Shown here: in pieces, positions 55,123 to 63,931 of the stretch
Layout of the letters: each line of letters opens with the position of its first letter
How positions within the stretch are numbered: position 1 is the first letter of the stretch
Source of the DNA: Aquificota bacterium
GTDB taxonomy: Bacteria; Aquificota; Aquificia; Aquificales; Aquificaceae
Direction of reading: 5' to 3'
Assembly (NCBI GenBank): GCA_013153495.1
Contig: JAADEH010000009.1
Span: 39,809 to 103,808 of the forward strand
Length of the DNA stretch: 64,000 bases
Program-made: the position numbers and the translations under genes
The notes under the pieces: model-generated
What the model saw: the letters and a program-made list of their open reading frames with translations, nothing else
The model's database searches: none
What the model was told of the DNA's origin: nothing

Positions 55123-56461
55123 GCTCCCCTATAGCCCACTTGAGCGTATCCAGAACGAAGTTTATATCCTCCTCCGATATAACCAACGGCATCATCAACA
55201 CCATAACGTCCCCCAAAGGTCGCAGAAAAACACCCCTCTCCCTGCACTTCATAGCCACCTTAAAACCCGTTCTCTCCCCGTAAGGGAAAGGCTCTCCCTT
55301 TTCCTTGTCCTTCACAAGCTCTATTCCCGCCATAAAGCCCAGCTGACGAACGTCTCCCACGTGCTCTAACTCCCAAAACTCCTTTAACCTCTCTTCCAAA
55401 AGCTTTATCTTCGGTTTGAGCTTCTCCAAGGTCTTCTCTTCCTCAAAAACCTCGAGGTTAGCCAAAGAAACCGCACAGGCAAGATTGTTCCCCGTGTAGG
55501 TGTGCCCGTGGTAAAAGTGCTTCGCCTCCCCAAACTCTCCTAAGAAAGCATCAAAGACCTCATCGGTGGTAAGAGTTGCCGCCAAAGGAAGGTATCCACC
55601 CGTTATTCCCTTCCCGAGACACATAAAGTCCGGTGTTATGCCTTCCTGCTCACAGTAAAACATAGTGCCGGTTCGACCGAAACCCGTTGCCACTTCGTCC
55701 ACTATAAGGAGAGTTCCGAACCTCTTGGTCAGCTCTCTTACTCCCTTCATAAAGCCCGGTGGATAGGGGAGCATTCCCGCCGCCGCCTGAATACCGCTTT
55801 CGAGAACCACCGCCACCACGTCCCTTCTCGCCCTCAGAAGGTCTTCCAACTTAAAGAGCAGGTCAGCGGTGCAGGTTTCCGACAGACCGCCGTGCTCCTT
55901 TTTGCAGTAAAGGTAAGGGGAAGGTAGCCTTATAGTCTCAAAGAGAAGGTCTCTATACGTGCCGTGGAAAAGGTCTATACCTCCAACACTTACAGCCCCT
56001 ATGGTGTCCCCGTGATAGGCTTCTGACAGAGTTATAAAAACTTTCCTATCTTCCCCCCTGTTCCTCCAGTAGTGATAAGCCATCTTCAGGGCAATTTCCA
56101 CAGCCTCAGCTCCGTCCTCGCAGTAAAAGACCTTATTAAGACCTTCCGGGGATATGTCCACGAGCTTTTTGGCAAGGAGTATGGCAGGAACGTTGGAACT
56201 ACCGAGAGTGGTGGTGTGTGCCACCTTCTTGAGCTGTTCTTCGACGGCTCTGTTCAGCTTGGGGTGATTGTGCCCGTGGACGTTGCACCACAGGGAAGAG
56301 ATGGCATCTATGTATTTCCTTCCGTAAATGTCCCACAGATAAACCCCCTCACCCCTTTCGAAAATCAGGTTATCCTCCTCCCGATAAACCTTCATCTGGG
56401 TGAAGGGATGCCAGAAGTATTCCTTATCCCACTTTTCCAAAGTCTTCGGGTCAATTTTCAT
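55112..56461 (-). CDS. bioA: Adenosylmethionine-8-amino-7-oxononanoate aminotransferase
   Basis: A 449-aa class III aminotransferase of biotin synthesis. It has WHPFTQMKVY at the start, GAEAVEIALKMAYHYW, LIVDEVATGFGRTG with the PLP-contacting Asp, and the PLP lysine in CLGKGITGGYLPLA. Residues RTGFKVAMKCRERGVFLRPLGDVM match the C-terminal domain. It is co-directional with birA, 1 kb away, but the other bio genes are not here. Confidence 0.94.
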   Translation of the reverse strand: MKIDPKTLEKWDKEYFWHPFTQMKVYREEDNLIFERGEGVYLWDIYGRKYIDAISSLWCNVHGHNHPKLNRAVEEQLKKVAHTTTLGSSNVPAILLAKKLVDISPEGLNKVFYCEDGAEAVEIALKMAYHYWRNRGEDRKVFITLSEAYHGDTIGAVSVGGIDLFHGTYRDLLFETIRLPSPYLYCKKEHGGLSETCTADLLFKLEDLLRARRDVVAVVLESGIQAAAGMLPYPPGFMKGVRELTKRFGTLLIVDEVATGFGRTGTMFYCEQEGITPDFMCLGKGITGGYLPLAATLTTDEVFDAFLGEFGEAKHFYHGHTYTGNNLACAVSLANLEVFEEEKTLEKLKPKIKLLEERLKEFWELEHVGDVRQLGFMAGIELVKDKEKGEPFPYGERTGFKVAMKCRERGVFLRPLGDVMVLMMPLVISEEDINFVLDTLKWAIGELTR

Positions 56462-56485
56462 GGGAGAAAATTTTAGCTTAATTTT

Positions 56486-56881
56486 TCAATCTCCGATGTG
56501 CATGGCTGTTACCGAATCCCACTGGGCAACGTGGAGCTTCAGCCAGGGAACCATCTTCTCTTCCAAAAACTTCATAACCTTTCTCGTGTCCTTGGAACTC
56601 TTCCACTCGTCGTAAACACCCTTAAAGTCCCTCCTCATGTTGTCGTGCTCCGCCTTGTGCATAGGGTAGCCGAAGAAGTCCGCCTCCCTCATAAGCTCCT
56701 CCTCGGTGGAGAAGTGGTCCTCCAAATCCACCAGAAGCTCGTCCATGAGCTTGTCAGCTTCTTCAACGTCGTTTTTCTTGAGGGCTTCGTATAGCTGGTT
56801 TATTATCTCTATCTCGTCCTCGTGAACCGCATTCATGAACATGTTAGCAACCTTCTGTATCTCTCCCGGCTTAATCAACAT
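56486..56881 (-). CDS. Bacteriohemerythrin
   Basis: A 131-aa single-domain hemerythrin. All seven di-iron ligands are present: His20, His56 and Glu60 (HFSTE), His75 and His79 (HKAEH), His117 and Asp122 (HVAQWD). It binds O2 reversibly and may store or sense oxygen in a microaerophile. AGGAGG precedes the ATG. A TGTGA-N6-TCATT sequence upstream (56937-56952, minus strand) weakly recalls a CRP/FNR-family site. Confidence 0.9.
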   Translation of the reverse strand: MLIKPGEIQKVANMFMNAVHEDEIEIINQLYEALKKNDVEEADKLMDELLVDLEDHFSTEEELMREADFFGYPMHKAEHDNMRRDFKGVYDEWKSSKDTRKVMKFLEEKMVPWLKLHVAQWDSVTAMHIGD

Positions 56882-56946
56882 GGGAAAACCTCCTGCTGAG
56901 TTTGTATTTAAGTTAACAAATGTTTACGATAAGCAAATGATTACTA

Positions 56947-57654
56947 TCACAATTGGTGAGGAAGTCTCAGGCTGATGTCCCCTGCGGTTATCTTCTCAAG
57001 CCCCTCAGAGGTTTCCAAAAGCAGAAACCCCTCCCTATCTATTCCCCTGAGTGTGCCTACTTTGCTTTCTTCCGAGAGAAGAACCACCTCCTCCCCTACA
57101 TAAAGGAGCTTCCTCTCAACCTTTTCGTGGAAGGGTTCAAAGCCTTCCCGCATATACCTTTCAATCTCACGGGATATGAAGTCAAGCAGTGAAAGGAGAA
57201 GCTCAGCCCTGTCAAACTCCCTACCCGCAATTAGCCTGAGAGAGGTGGCTCTGCCCTCTATGTCCTTCGGAAAACTTGCCTGATTTACGTTCAGACCCAC
57301 ACCTACAACTATTTTTTCTCCGGACTTCTCCACCAGAACTCCCGCCAGCTTTTTACCCGCAACATAAACGTCATTGGGCCACTTTATTCCCGTTCTAAAA
57401 CCCAGGTGCTCGACGAACTCCGAGAGAGCATAACCTACGACGATAGGGGTCTGAAGGGTTTCCTTAAAATCTTCCTCCTTCAGGACGAAACTAAAGTATA
57501 AGCCTCCCTCCTGGGACTCCCACCTCCTTCCTTTTCTTCCCTTTCCTCTTTTTTGTATGTCCGCAACTATTACGGTTCCCTTGGAGTAATTGCCTTCCTT
57601 TAAAATGTCCTGAGTCGAGCTAACCTCTTTGAGCCAGATAAGGGTTTCAAACAT
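56947..57654 (-). CDS. birA: Biotin-[acetyl-CoA-carboxylase] ligase
   Basis: A 235-aa biotin protein ligase without the N-terminal DNA-binding domain, so it is an enzyme only and not a repressor. Motifs are KEVSSTQDILKE, the adenylate loop RGKGRKGRRWESQEGGLYFS and the lysine motif IKWPNDVYVAGKKLAGVLVE. A C-terminal SH3-like domain (~195-232) follows. Its ATG overlaps the purH stop by 1 bp. Confidence 0.94.
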   Translation of the reverse strand: MFETLIWLKEVSSTQDILKEGNYSKGTVIVADIQKRGKGRKGRRWESQEGGLYFSFVLKEEDFKETLQTPIVVGYALSEFVEHLGFRTGIKWPNDVYVAGKKLAGVLVEKSGEKIVVGVGLNVNQASFPKDIEGRATSLRLIAGREFDRAELLLSLLDFISREIERYMREGFEPFHEKVERKLLYVGEEVVLLSEESKVGTLRGIDREGFLLLETSEGLEKITAGDISLRLPHQL

Positions 57655-59174
57655 CAGTGCCTGAAGTGTCTGGTTCTGGTAAGCACCATAGCCATTCCGT
57701 GCTCGTCAGCCGCCTCTATAACTTCCCTGTCTCTGATGGACCCTCCGGGGTGTATTACTGCGGTTATTCCCGCCTCGTGAGCTATGTCTATGGAGTCCCG
57801 GAAGGGGAAGAAGGCTTCCGAAGCCAGAACAGCTCCCCGAAGGTCGAAGCCGTGCCTCTTAGCCTTTTCTATGGCACACCTCAGACTGTCCACCCTCGAA
57901 ACCTGTCCCGAGCCTATGCCCAAGGTTTGCTTTCCCTTAGCTATTACTACCGCATTGGACTTTACGTATTTGCAGACCTTCCAGGCAAAGATAAGGTCCT
58001 CTTCCTCTTGGGGAGTAGGTTCTCTCTTGGAGACGACCTCCCATGAGTCGTATAGAAGGGTGTCCTCGTCCTGGAGGAGAAAACCACCGCTTACCTTCTT
58101 TATGTCGAAGGAGTGCCCCATTCCGAAGAACCTTATAACTCTCAGGTTTTTCTTCTTAGACAGAATTTCCAAAGCGGACTCATCGTAATCGGGAGCTATA
58201 ACCACCTCCAAGAACATGGAGGTAAGCTCTTCGGCTAAGGAAGCATCGACCCTGTCGTTAAAGGCAACTATCCCCCCGAAGGCAGACTCCGGGTCAGTAG
58301 CCTTTGCCCGCAAAAAGGCAGATTTGAGGTTTTCACCCAAAGCCACCCCGCAGGGGTTGTTGTGCTTAACTATCACGCAAGCGGGGTCGTTGGGAAACTC
58401 CAAGACTATCCTCACAGCTGAGTCAGCGTCGAGATAGTTGTTAAAGGACATCTCTTTTCCCTGCAAAACCTGGGACTTGGTAATCCCGATTTCCTCAAAG
58501 GGGTTCTGGTATAGAGTTCCCCTCTGATGGGGATTTTCCCCGTATCGGAGTTTTCCGCCCAACCTCATAGGAATAGAAAGCTCTTTAGGCTCTTCTTCCA
58601 CCTCGAAGAGGTTTTTAAGAGCATTAGAAATTACTCCGTCGTAGTAAGCGGTGTGGCAAAAGGCTTTCCAGGCAAGGTATGCCCTGTCTTTTTTGGTCAG
58701 CTCCCCTTTTTCGAGCTTTTCCGCTACCCAATCGTAGTCCTCCGGGTCCACCAAAACGACTACCCTAAAGAAGTTCTTCGCTCCCGCCCTTATCAGGGAA
58801 GGACCCCCTATGTCTATAAACTCCATAAGCTCCTCTTCGGTCAGGTTCTCCCTCATCATCTCCTCGAAGGGATACAGGTTGACCACCACCACATCGACGG
58901 GGAGTATTCCCAGCTCTTCTATCTCTTCCCTGTCCTTTTCTACCCAGTCCCTGTAGAGTATTCCCCCGTGTATTACGGGATGGAGCGTTTTGACCCTTCC
59001 GTTTAGTATTTCCGGAAAGCCCGTAACCTTGGAGATTTCCTCAACCTCAATTCCCCTTTCCTTCAGATACTTTGCGGTTCCGCCGGTCGATAGTATCTCG
59101 TATCCGAGATTTTGCAGGGTTTTCGCTATTCTGTCAACGCCTTCCTTTCTGTAAACGGATATTACCGCCCTCAT
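57654..59174 (-). CDS. purH: Bifunctional AICAR transformylase/IMP cyclohydrolase
   Basis: A 506-aa protein doing the last two steps of IMP synthesis. The IMP cyclohydrolase domain is N-terminal (RAVISVYRKEGVDRIAKTL, GGTAKYL, GRVKTLHPVIHGGIL). The transformylase domain has LRYGENPHQRGTLYQ, VKHNNPCGVALG and the C-terminal VIHPGGSIRD. I chose ATG 59174, not a longer frame, because the region upstream is the shared promoter. TATAAT ends 6 nt before it and no Shine-Dalgarno exists. Confidence 0.95.
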   Translation of the reverse strand: MRAVISVYRKEGVDRIAKTLQNLGYEILSTGGTAKYLKERGIEVEEISKVTGFPEILNGRVKTLHPVIHGGILYRDWVEKDREEIEELGILPVDVVVVNLYPFEEMMRENLTEEELMEFIDIGGPSLIRAGAKNFFRVVVLVDPEDYDWVAEKLEKGELTKKDRAYLAWKAFCHTAYYDGVISNALKNLFEVEEEPKELSIPMRLGGKLRYGENPHQRGTLYQNPFEEIGITKSQVLQGKEMSFNNYLDADSAVRIVLEFPNDPACVIVKHNNPCGVALGENLKSAFLRAKATDPESAFGGIVAFNDRVDASLAEELTSMFLEVVIAPDYDESALEILSKKKNLRVIRFFGMGHSFDIKKVSGGFLLQDEDTLLYDSWEVVSKREPTPQEEEDLIFAWKVCKYVKSNAVVIAKGKQTLGIGSGQVSRVDSLRCAIEKAKRHGFDLRGAVLASEAFFPFRDSIDIAHEAGITAVIHPGGSIRDREVIEAADEHGMAMVLTRTRHFRH

Positions 59175-59179
59175 GCTTT

Positions 59180-59186
59180 TATTATA
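59180..59186. promoter_or_regulatory. Symmetric bidirectional -10 (TATTATA) between purH and the K+ channel gene
   Basis: The 31-bp gap between divergent starts holds TATTATA: TATTAT on the plus strand (59180-59185) and TATAAT on the minus strand (59186-59181). Starts 7 nt beyond each hexamer would be 18 bp apart, at ~59192 (plus) and ~59174 (minus, exactly the purH ATG). This geometry is the one reported for bidirectional bacterial promoters. Confidence 0.55.
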
Positions 59187-59205
59187 CTTATTGAAGTTCG
59201 AGCAA

Positions 59206-60576
59206 ATGCTTAGAGCCTTTTTATACAACATTCTTGAGAACGACAGGTCAAAGCACTTCGTCCTCTACCAGAGTTTCTCTTTCAGCTTCCTGATGCTTTC
59301 GGTCATATTCGGCATATACGACGAAATAAAGGGTTTCCACTCGGAGCTTCACCCCTTCATATTTAAGTTTGAGCTTTTCGTGTCGGGGATAATAGCCTTT
59401 GAGTATGTAGGCAGGTTTATCCTTGCGGAGAGAAAGCTCGAATACGTAATAAACCCCCTGTCCATAATAGACCTAATAGCCATATTCCCATACTTTCAGC
59501 CCTTCAGGGTTCTGCGTTTCGTGGTCATACTCGCCCGTTTCCTGAGAGTTGCCTACAGGTATAGGTATTTCGCTAAAGGTATAACATTCATATTCAGGAG
59601 CATCTCCTTTGAGTTTTACTTCCTGTTTGCCTTCTTCGCCCTGTTCTTTATAGCCTCTCTCGTCATTATGTATTCCCTCGAGGTCGGTGCAGGCAATCCG
59701 CAGGTAAAGAGCCTCTTTGATGCCCTCTACTTAGTGGTTATAACCATGACGACCGTCGGATACGGAGACATAACCCCCGTTTCCCGTGAGGGGAAAATCT
59801 TAGCCATGTTCTTGGGAGCGGGAGGACTTTTCATATTCTCCATGTCCATAGCCACCATAAGCGCAGGTTTTTTCAACTACGTCCAGATGTTAAAGCTGGG
59901 TATGATAAGTTTCAAGGACATGCACAATCACATAGTTATATGCGGTTGGAACGAGACAGCTCAGGTGATAATCGAGAACCTCAAGCCCCTCGGCAGGGAC
60001 ATAGTGGTAATAACCCAGCAGGAAATAAAAACCCCCGAGGGGGTCTATTACAAAAAAGGAGACTTCGGAAGGGAGGACGTCCTTCAGGACGCAGGAGTGG
60101 AAAAGGCTTACATGGTCATAGTGCTCGGTGAAAAACTACCCGGCTTTACGGAAGACTCCATAGATGCGAGAACGATACTCACAGGAATGCAGATAAGGGA
60201 CTTAAACAAAGAAGCGGTGCTCGTTCTCGAAATACTGCTCAGGGAAAACGCAAAACTTATAAAAAGAAGACGGATAGCGGACTACATAATCATAGGTGGG
60301 GAGATGCTCGGAACCATAATATCCAAGTTCGCACGGGAGAGGTTTTACGGGGAATTTTTCAGCCACATAGTCGAACACATAGAGGTCGAAACTATGGACT
60401 GGAAAGACGAAACCACAGTTCTGGAAGCGGAAAGAAAGCTCGAACAAAAAGGCTACCGCATAGTGGGAGTTATAAGAGACAGCAGGATAATTTACTTCCC
60501 CCGAGTAACCTTCCGCTTACACAAAGGTGATAAACTTCTCCTTATAAGAGAACACTCAAAGGAGGAGAAAACATGA
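59206..60576 (+). CDS. Voltage-gated-like potassium channel with RCK/TrkA domain
   Basis: A 456-aa six-helix K+ channel. S4 is arginine-rich (RVLRFVVILARFLRVAYRYR, ~101-120), the pore has the selectivity filter MTTVGYGDI (~181-189) and S6 follows to ~225. The cytoplasmic RCK N domain starts HIVICGWNETAQVI; the glycine motif is GWNETA, not the canonical GxGxxG. A TrkA-C-like domain (~375-450) ends the protein. ATG 59206 was chosen over an in-frame codon 33 bp upstream that would overlap the purH start. It overlaps the next gene by 4 bp. Confidence 0.93.
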   Translation: MLRAFLYNILENDRSKHFVLYQSFSFSFLMLSVIFGIYDEIKGFHSELHPFIFKFELFVSGIIAFEYVGRFILAERKLEYVINPLSIIDLIAIFPYFQPFRVLRFVVILARFLRVAYRYRYFAKGITFIFRSISFEFYFLFAFFALFFIASLVIMYSLEVGAGNPQVKSLFDALYLVVITMTTVGYGDITPVSREGKILAMFLGAGGLFIFSMSIATISAGFFNYVQMLKLGMISFKDMHNHIVICGWNETAQVIIENLKPLGRDIVVITQQEIKTPEGVYYKKGDFGREDVLQDAGVEKAYMVIVLGEKLPGFTEDSIDARTILTGMQIRDLNKEAVLVLEILLRENAKLIKRRRIADYIIIGGEMLGTIISKFARERFYGEFFSHIVEHIEVETMDWKDETTVLEAERKLEQKGYRIVGVIRDSRIIYFPRVTFRLHKGDKLLLIREHSKEEKT

Positions 60577-61127
60577 AGAAAGTTCTGATGGCTATACCCT
60601 TTCTCCTTTCGGTAGGTTTTGCCCAGTATTTTGAAGGAGAAATAATTAGAGAGTTCGGTGTGAAGACGGGACTCGTTAAGGTCAAATACGACAGCATAGA
60701 CCGCTCAAAACCCGACAAGACCCTCGAGGAGTTCCTATCCGTTTACGGATTTCTTGGCTCCCAGACGACCGCAGGCTTTACCGCAGGTGTTTCCATTGAA
60801 CTCTCCACGGGGAACAAAATGAGCGCAAGCAGAACCGTCATATACAACTCCTTAGAGCTAAATCCCCTCGCCGAATTCCGGTTCTCCGACAGACTCAGAG
60901 CCTACACAGGCTTCGGAGGTTCCATAAACAGGTTCAAGGAAAGAAGCGGAAGCCTCACCAACACCGACACAAACCTCGGACTTCAATTTATGATAGGAGC
61001 CAAATACAACCTCACCCCTAACTTCGGAGTGCTCGGAGAGTATAAAGGAAAAATCTTCATGACGGGAGACTACGACGGAAACACAGTGCACCACTTTAAT
61101 GTCGGACTGTTCCTGCTCATACAATAA
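60573..61127 (+). CDS. Small outer-membrane beta-barrel protein
   Basis: A 184-aa exported protein. The signal peptide is MKKVLMAIPFLLSVGFAQ. The rest is alternating strands rich in Gly, Thr, Phe and Tyr (LNPLAEFRFSDRLRAYTGFG, LGLQFMIGAKYNLTPNFGVL), ending HFNVGLFLLIQ. The layout fits an 8-stranded barrel of the OmpA/OmpW size class. Function unknown. GGAGGAG precedes the ATG inside the channel gene. Confidence 0.8.
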   Translation: MKKVLMAIPFLLSVGFAQYFEGEIIREFGVKTGLVKVKYDSIDRSKPDKTLEEFLSVYGFLGSQTTAGFTAGVSIELSTGNKMSASRTVIYNSLELNPLAEFRFSDRLRAYTGFGGSINRFKERSGSLTNTDTNLGLQFMIGAKYNLTPNFGVLGEYKGKIFMTGDYDGNTVHHFNVGLFLLIQ

Positions 61128-61158
61128 AACTCTCAAAGCGGGGAATATATTAGAACCC

Positions 61159-62082
61159 ATGAAGTGGATAGAACTCAACCGTTCCAAGATAAAAGTTTAC
61201 GGAAAACCCGCAAAACTGCTCATGAAAGGCATGACCGCCCCCGAAGAGCACACCCACTTCCTGCACAGCCTCCTTACCAACAACATAAAAAACCTCAAAC
61301 CCGGACAGTTTAACTACAACCTCTGGCTACGACAGAACGGACAACCCGTGGGAGACTTTTTCGTTTATAAACTCTCGGACCACTACATACTCGACACAGA
61401 AAAACCCGCCCAGGAAGTCATAGAAGAATTCAACCGCCTCAAACTCTCCCTGAAAGTCTATTTCGAAGATCTGACCCCCAACCTCTCGCACGTATTCGTA
61501 TTCGGAGAAGATGCAGAAAGTTTTTTAAAAGACGCCTTCGGCGTGAGTATAAAAGAACTCGAATTTACACAAACCCAAAACCTCATAATAGCCAACAACC
61601 CCCTCAGACTAAAAACCCCCGGCTACGACCTCATAGGAGAAGTCCCAACCCAACTCCTCGACCCCAAAGACAAAATAACCCCCCAAGAATTTGAAGACCT
61701 CCGAATAAAAAACTGCGTTCCCAAAATAGGCAAGGAGCTAAGGGAAGGCTTCTCCCCCCTCGAAGCGGGAGTTCTGAGCTACGCAATAGACATGAACAAA
61801 GGATGCTACGTAGGACAGGAAGCCATAGCACGAGTTTACTTCAGAGGCAGAACCCCAAGAGTCCTCGCAAAACTCCAAAAACTCGAAGGTGAGCTAAAAG
61901 AAGGAGACAAAATACTCTCCGACAGCAAAGCGGTAGGATTAATTACCTCGGTAAACTCTCAGGGAACCGAAGGACTCGGATACATTCTCCGTGCCCAGTA
62001 TCAAGAAGGAAAAGAACTCAAAACCCAAAGCGGTAAGATAAAACTCGGGAGAAGTTGTGAAGGAGAAACTCAAAAAAGCTAA
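61159..62082 (+). CDS. ygfZ: YgfZ/GcvT-like folate-binding Fe-S cluster protein
   Basis: A 307-aa protein from ATG 61159. The YgfZ signature is NKGCYVGQEAIARVYFRG with the essential cysteine, after FSPLEAGVLSYAIDM. YgfZ helps maintain some Fe-S enzymes in a folate-dependent way. The upstream 20 codons of the frame overlap the barrel-protein gene and are unlikely. TATATT ends 7 nt before the ATG. It overlaps the next gene by 26 bp. Confidence 0.88.
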   Translation: MKWIELNRSKIKVYGKPAKLLMKGMTAPEEHTHFLHSLLTNNIKNLKPGQFNYNLWLRQNGQPVGDFFVYKLSDHYILDTEKPAQEVIEEFNRLKLSLKVYFEDLTPNLSHVFVFGEDAESFLKDAFGVSIKELEFTQTQNLIIANNPLRLKTPGYDLIGEVPTQLLDPKDKITPQEFEDLRIKNCVPKIGKELREGFSPLEAGVLSYAIDMNKGCYVGQEAIARVYFRGRTPRVLAKLQKLEGELKEGDKILSDSKAVGLITSVNSQGTEGLGYILRAQYQEGKELKTQSGKIKLGRSCEGETQKS

Positions 62083-62380
62083 AAAGCTTCTGAAGGAGAC
62101 CCTATCCCAAACCTGTCCCAACTTAGAGGAAGAAACCAAGGACGATAAATACCTTCTATTCTGCAACAACGAACTCGTAGGCAGTCTGGTAAAACTCGAC
62201 GAAGACAAACTCGCCCTGACCGTCTATGCCCCCAAAATAAGCGACCCCCTACACAAAAACTTCCTCGAAAAAGCTAAGGAAACCTTCAAAAACGACTTAT
62301 TAAACTCCGGAACAAAACTCTCCACAGGCATAGAAGGTAACTTCTACTATACATTCGTTCACATAAAGCTTTCCTCATAG
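62057..62380 (+). CDS. Hypothetical 107-aa protein ending inside a decayed CRISPR repeat
   Basis: Start GTG 62057 with GGGAGAAG upstream, inside ygfZ. It is an alpha/beta protein with a basic N-terminal helix (KEKLKKAKKLLKETL), two cysteines, and strands YLLFCNNELVGSLVKL and KLALTVYAP. Not recognised. The last five codons plus the TAG stop lie within the degenerate terminal repeat of CRISPR array 3 (62364-62393), so the repeat supplies its C-terminus. Confidence 0.78.
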   Translation: MKEKLKKAKKLLKETLSQTCPNLEEETKDDKYLLFCNNELVGSLVKLDEDKLALTVYAPKISDPLHKNFLEKAKETFKNDLLNSGTKLSTGIEGNFYYTFVHIKLSS

Positions 62381-62393
62381 GCATCTAATAAAC
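62364..62393 (-). repeat. Degenerate terminal repeat of array 3, overlapping a gene end
   Basis: Its last 22 positions match the repeat with two changes (CTCATAGGCATCTAATAAAC visible), while the first 8 have decayed. The stop codon TAG (62378-62380) of the 107-aa gene is formed inside it. Confidence 0.85.
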
Positions 62394-63931
62394 CCCAGGC
62401 TCTTCTCCAGAGTGGTCTTTAGGGATTCGGTGTTTCAATCCCTTATAGGCACCTAATAAACAAGTCAATCGCCCCCTCCCTCGGGCTACTGGAGTTCGTG
62501 TTTCAACTCCTTATAGGCACCTAATAAACTGTTTTTATACCGTCGCATGTCGTTACTTTTAAGGGGTTTCAACTCCTTATAGGCACCTAATAAACTTCCC
62601 TGTATTTCTCGCCGTTTATCGTGAGTTTGACACGTTTCAACTCCTTATAGGCACCTAATAAACTCCCGATTCGAGAACCTCCATGGAGAAGCTTGAGCTG
62701 TTTCAACTCCTTATAGGCACCTAATAAACCTTGCTGAAGTCTTGCATGGCACACACCTCCTTTTGTTTCAACTCCTTATAGGCACCTAATAAACGATGGG
62801 CTGGATTAACCAAGATACTGCCCCGCAGTATCGTTTCAACTCCTTATAGGCACCTAATAAACTGCATGTATATATTACTTCTACACGAAGTCATTAGTGT
62901 TTCAACTCCTTATAGGCACCTAATAAACGTGCATCATGGGAAAGGTCGTAGGAATTCAGAACCTGTTTCAACTCCTTATAGGCACCTAATAAACGGACAA
63001 ATCATATCCAAAACGGAGCTATAACGCTTAAGTTTCAACTCCTTATAGGCACCTAATAAACTTTGCATTTTGTTTCCTGTGAAAGAAGAGCATGAAAAGT
63101 TTCAACTCCTTATAGGCACCTAATAAACCGGTATGAGACTTGGAACAGGAACGACCACTCCTACGTTTCAACTCCTTATAGGCACCTAATAAACTATGGT
63201 TGTATATGGTTCAGTAAGGCACCCCCACACAGGTTTCAACTCCTTATAGGCACCTAATAAACTGATGGATCTGTTTCCACTGACGTTTATTTTTGCCCTT
63301 GGTTTCAACTCCTTATAGGCACCTAATAAACCGGTTCGTTGCTCCCCACTCTTCTATGAACTTTCTTAGTTTCAACTCCTTATAGGCACCTAATAAACAA
63401 ACATAAATTCTTATCCCAGAAGGATTGAAGCGAGTTTCAACTCCTTATAGGCACCTAATAAACGTAGAGTACGACGACGAAAAAACGCTGGAGGAGTAAT
63501 GTTTCAACTCCTTATAGGCACCTAATAAACGAGGTGTGAGGAATGAGGTTCCAAACTGATAGGTAGTTTCAACTCCTTATAGGCACCTAATAAACCCTCG
63601 ATATAGCATCGAGGCAGCACGGGAAAGCATGTTTCAACTCCTTATAGGCACCTAATAAACAACAAGAGAAACCACAATTTTCTTCATTTCTGACACCTCC
63701 GTTTCAACTCCTTATAGGCACCTAATAAACTATATCCAACAGGCAAGCTATATACAATACTTGTTGTTTCAACTCCTTATAGGCACCTAATAAACACCCT
63801 CGAGCCAGAGCCAAGTATGGCTCCAGCCCCGACGGTTTCAACTCCTTATAGGCACCTAATAAACTTATGGAAGTTTTTAATGAAAGAACTACCCCTACTT
63901 GGTTTCAACTCCTTATAGGCACCTAATAAAC
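62364..63931 (-). CRISPR. CRISPR array 3: 24 repeats (first degenerate), 23 spacers
   Basis: Same repeat family, spacers 35-40 nt. Leftmost is a degenerate repeat (62364-62393), then one GTTTCAATCCC repeat (62432-62461), then 22 GTTTCAACTCC repeats to 63931. The leader is at the right, so transcription is on the minus strand as in arrays 1 and 2. No cas gene is seen in this window. Confidence 0.99.

Noticed and set aside
56937..56954. CRP/FNR-family site upstream of hemerythrin (TGTGA-N6-TCATT)
   Set aside because: One half-site only is good and it overlaps the birA stop region. Kept as a remark under the gene, not as a feature.
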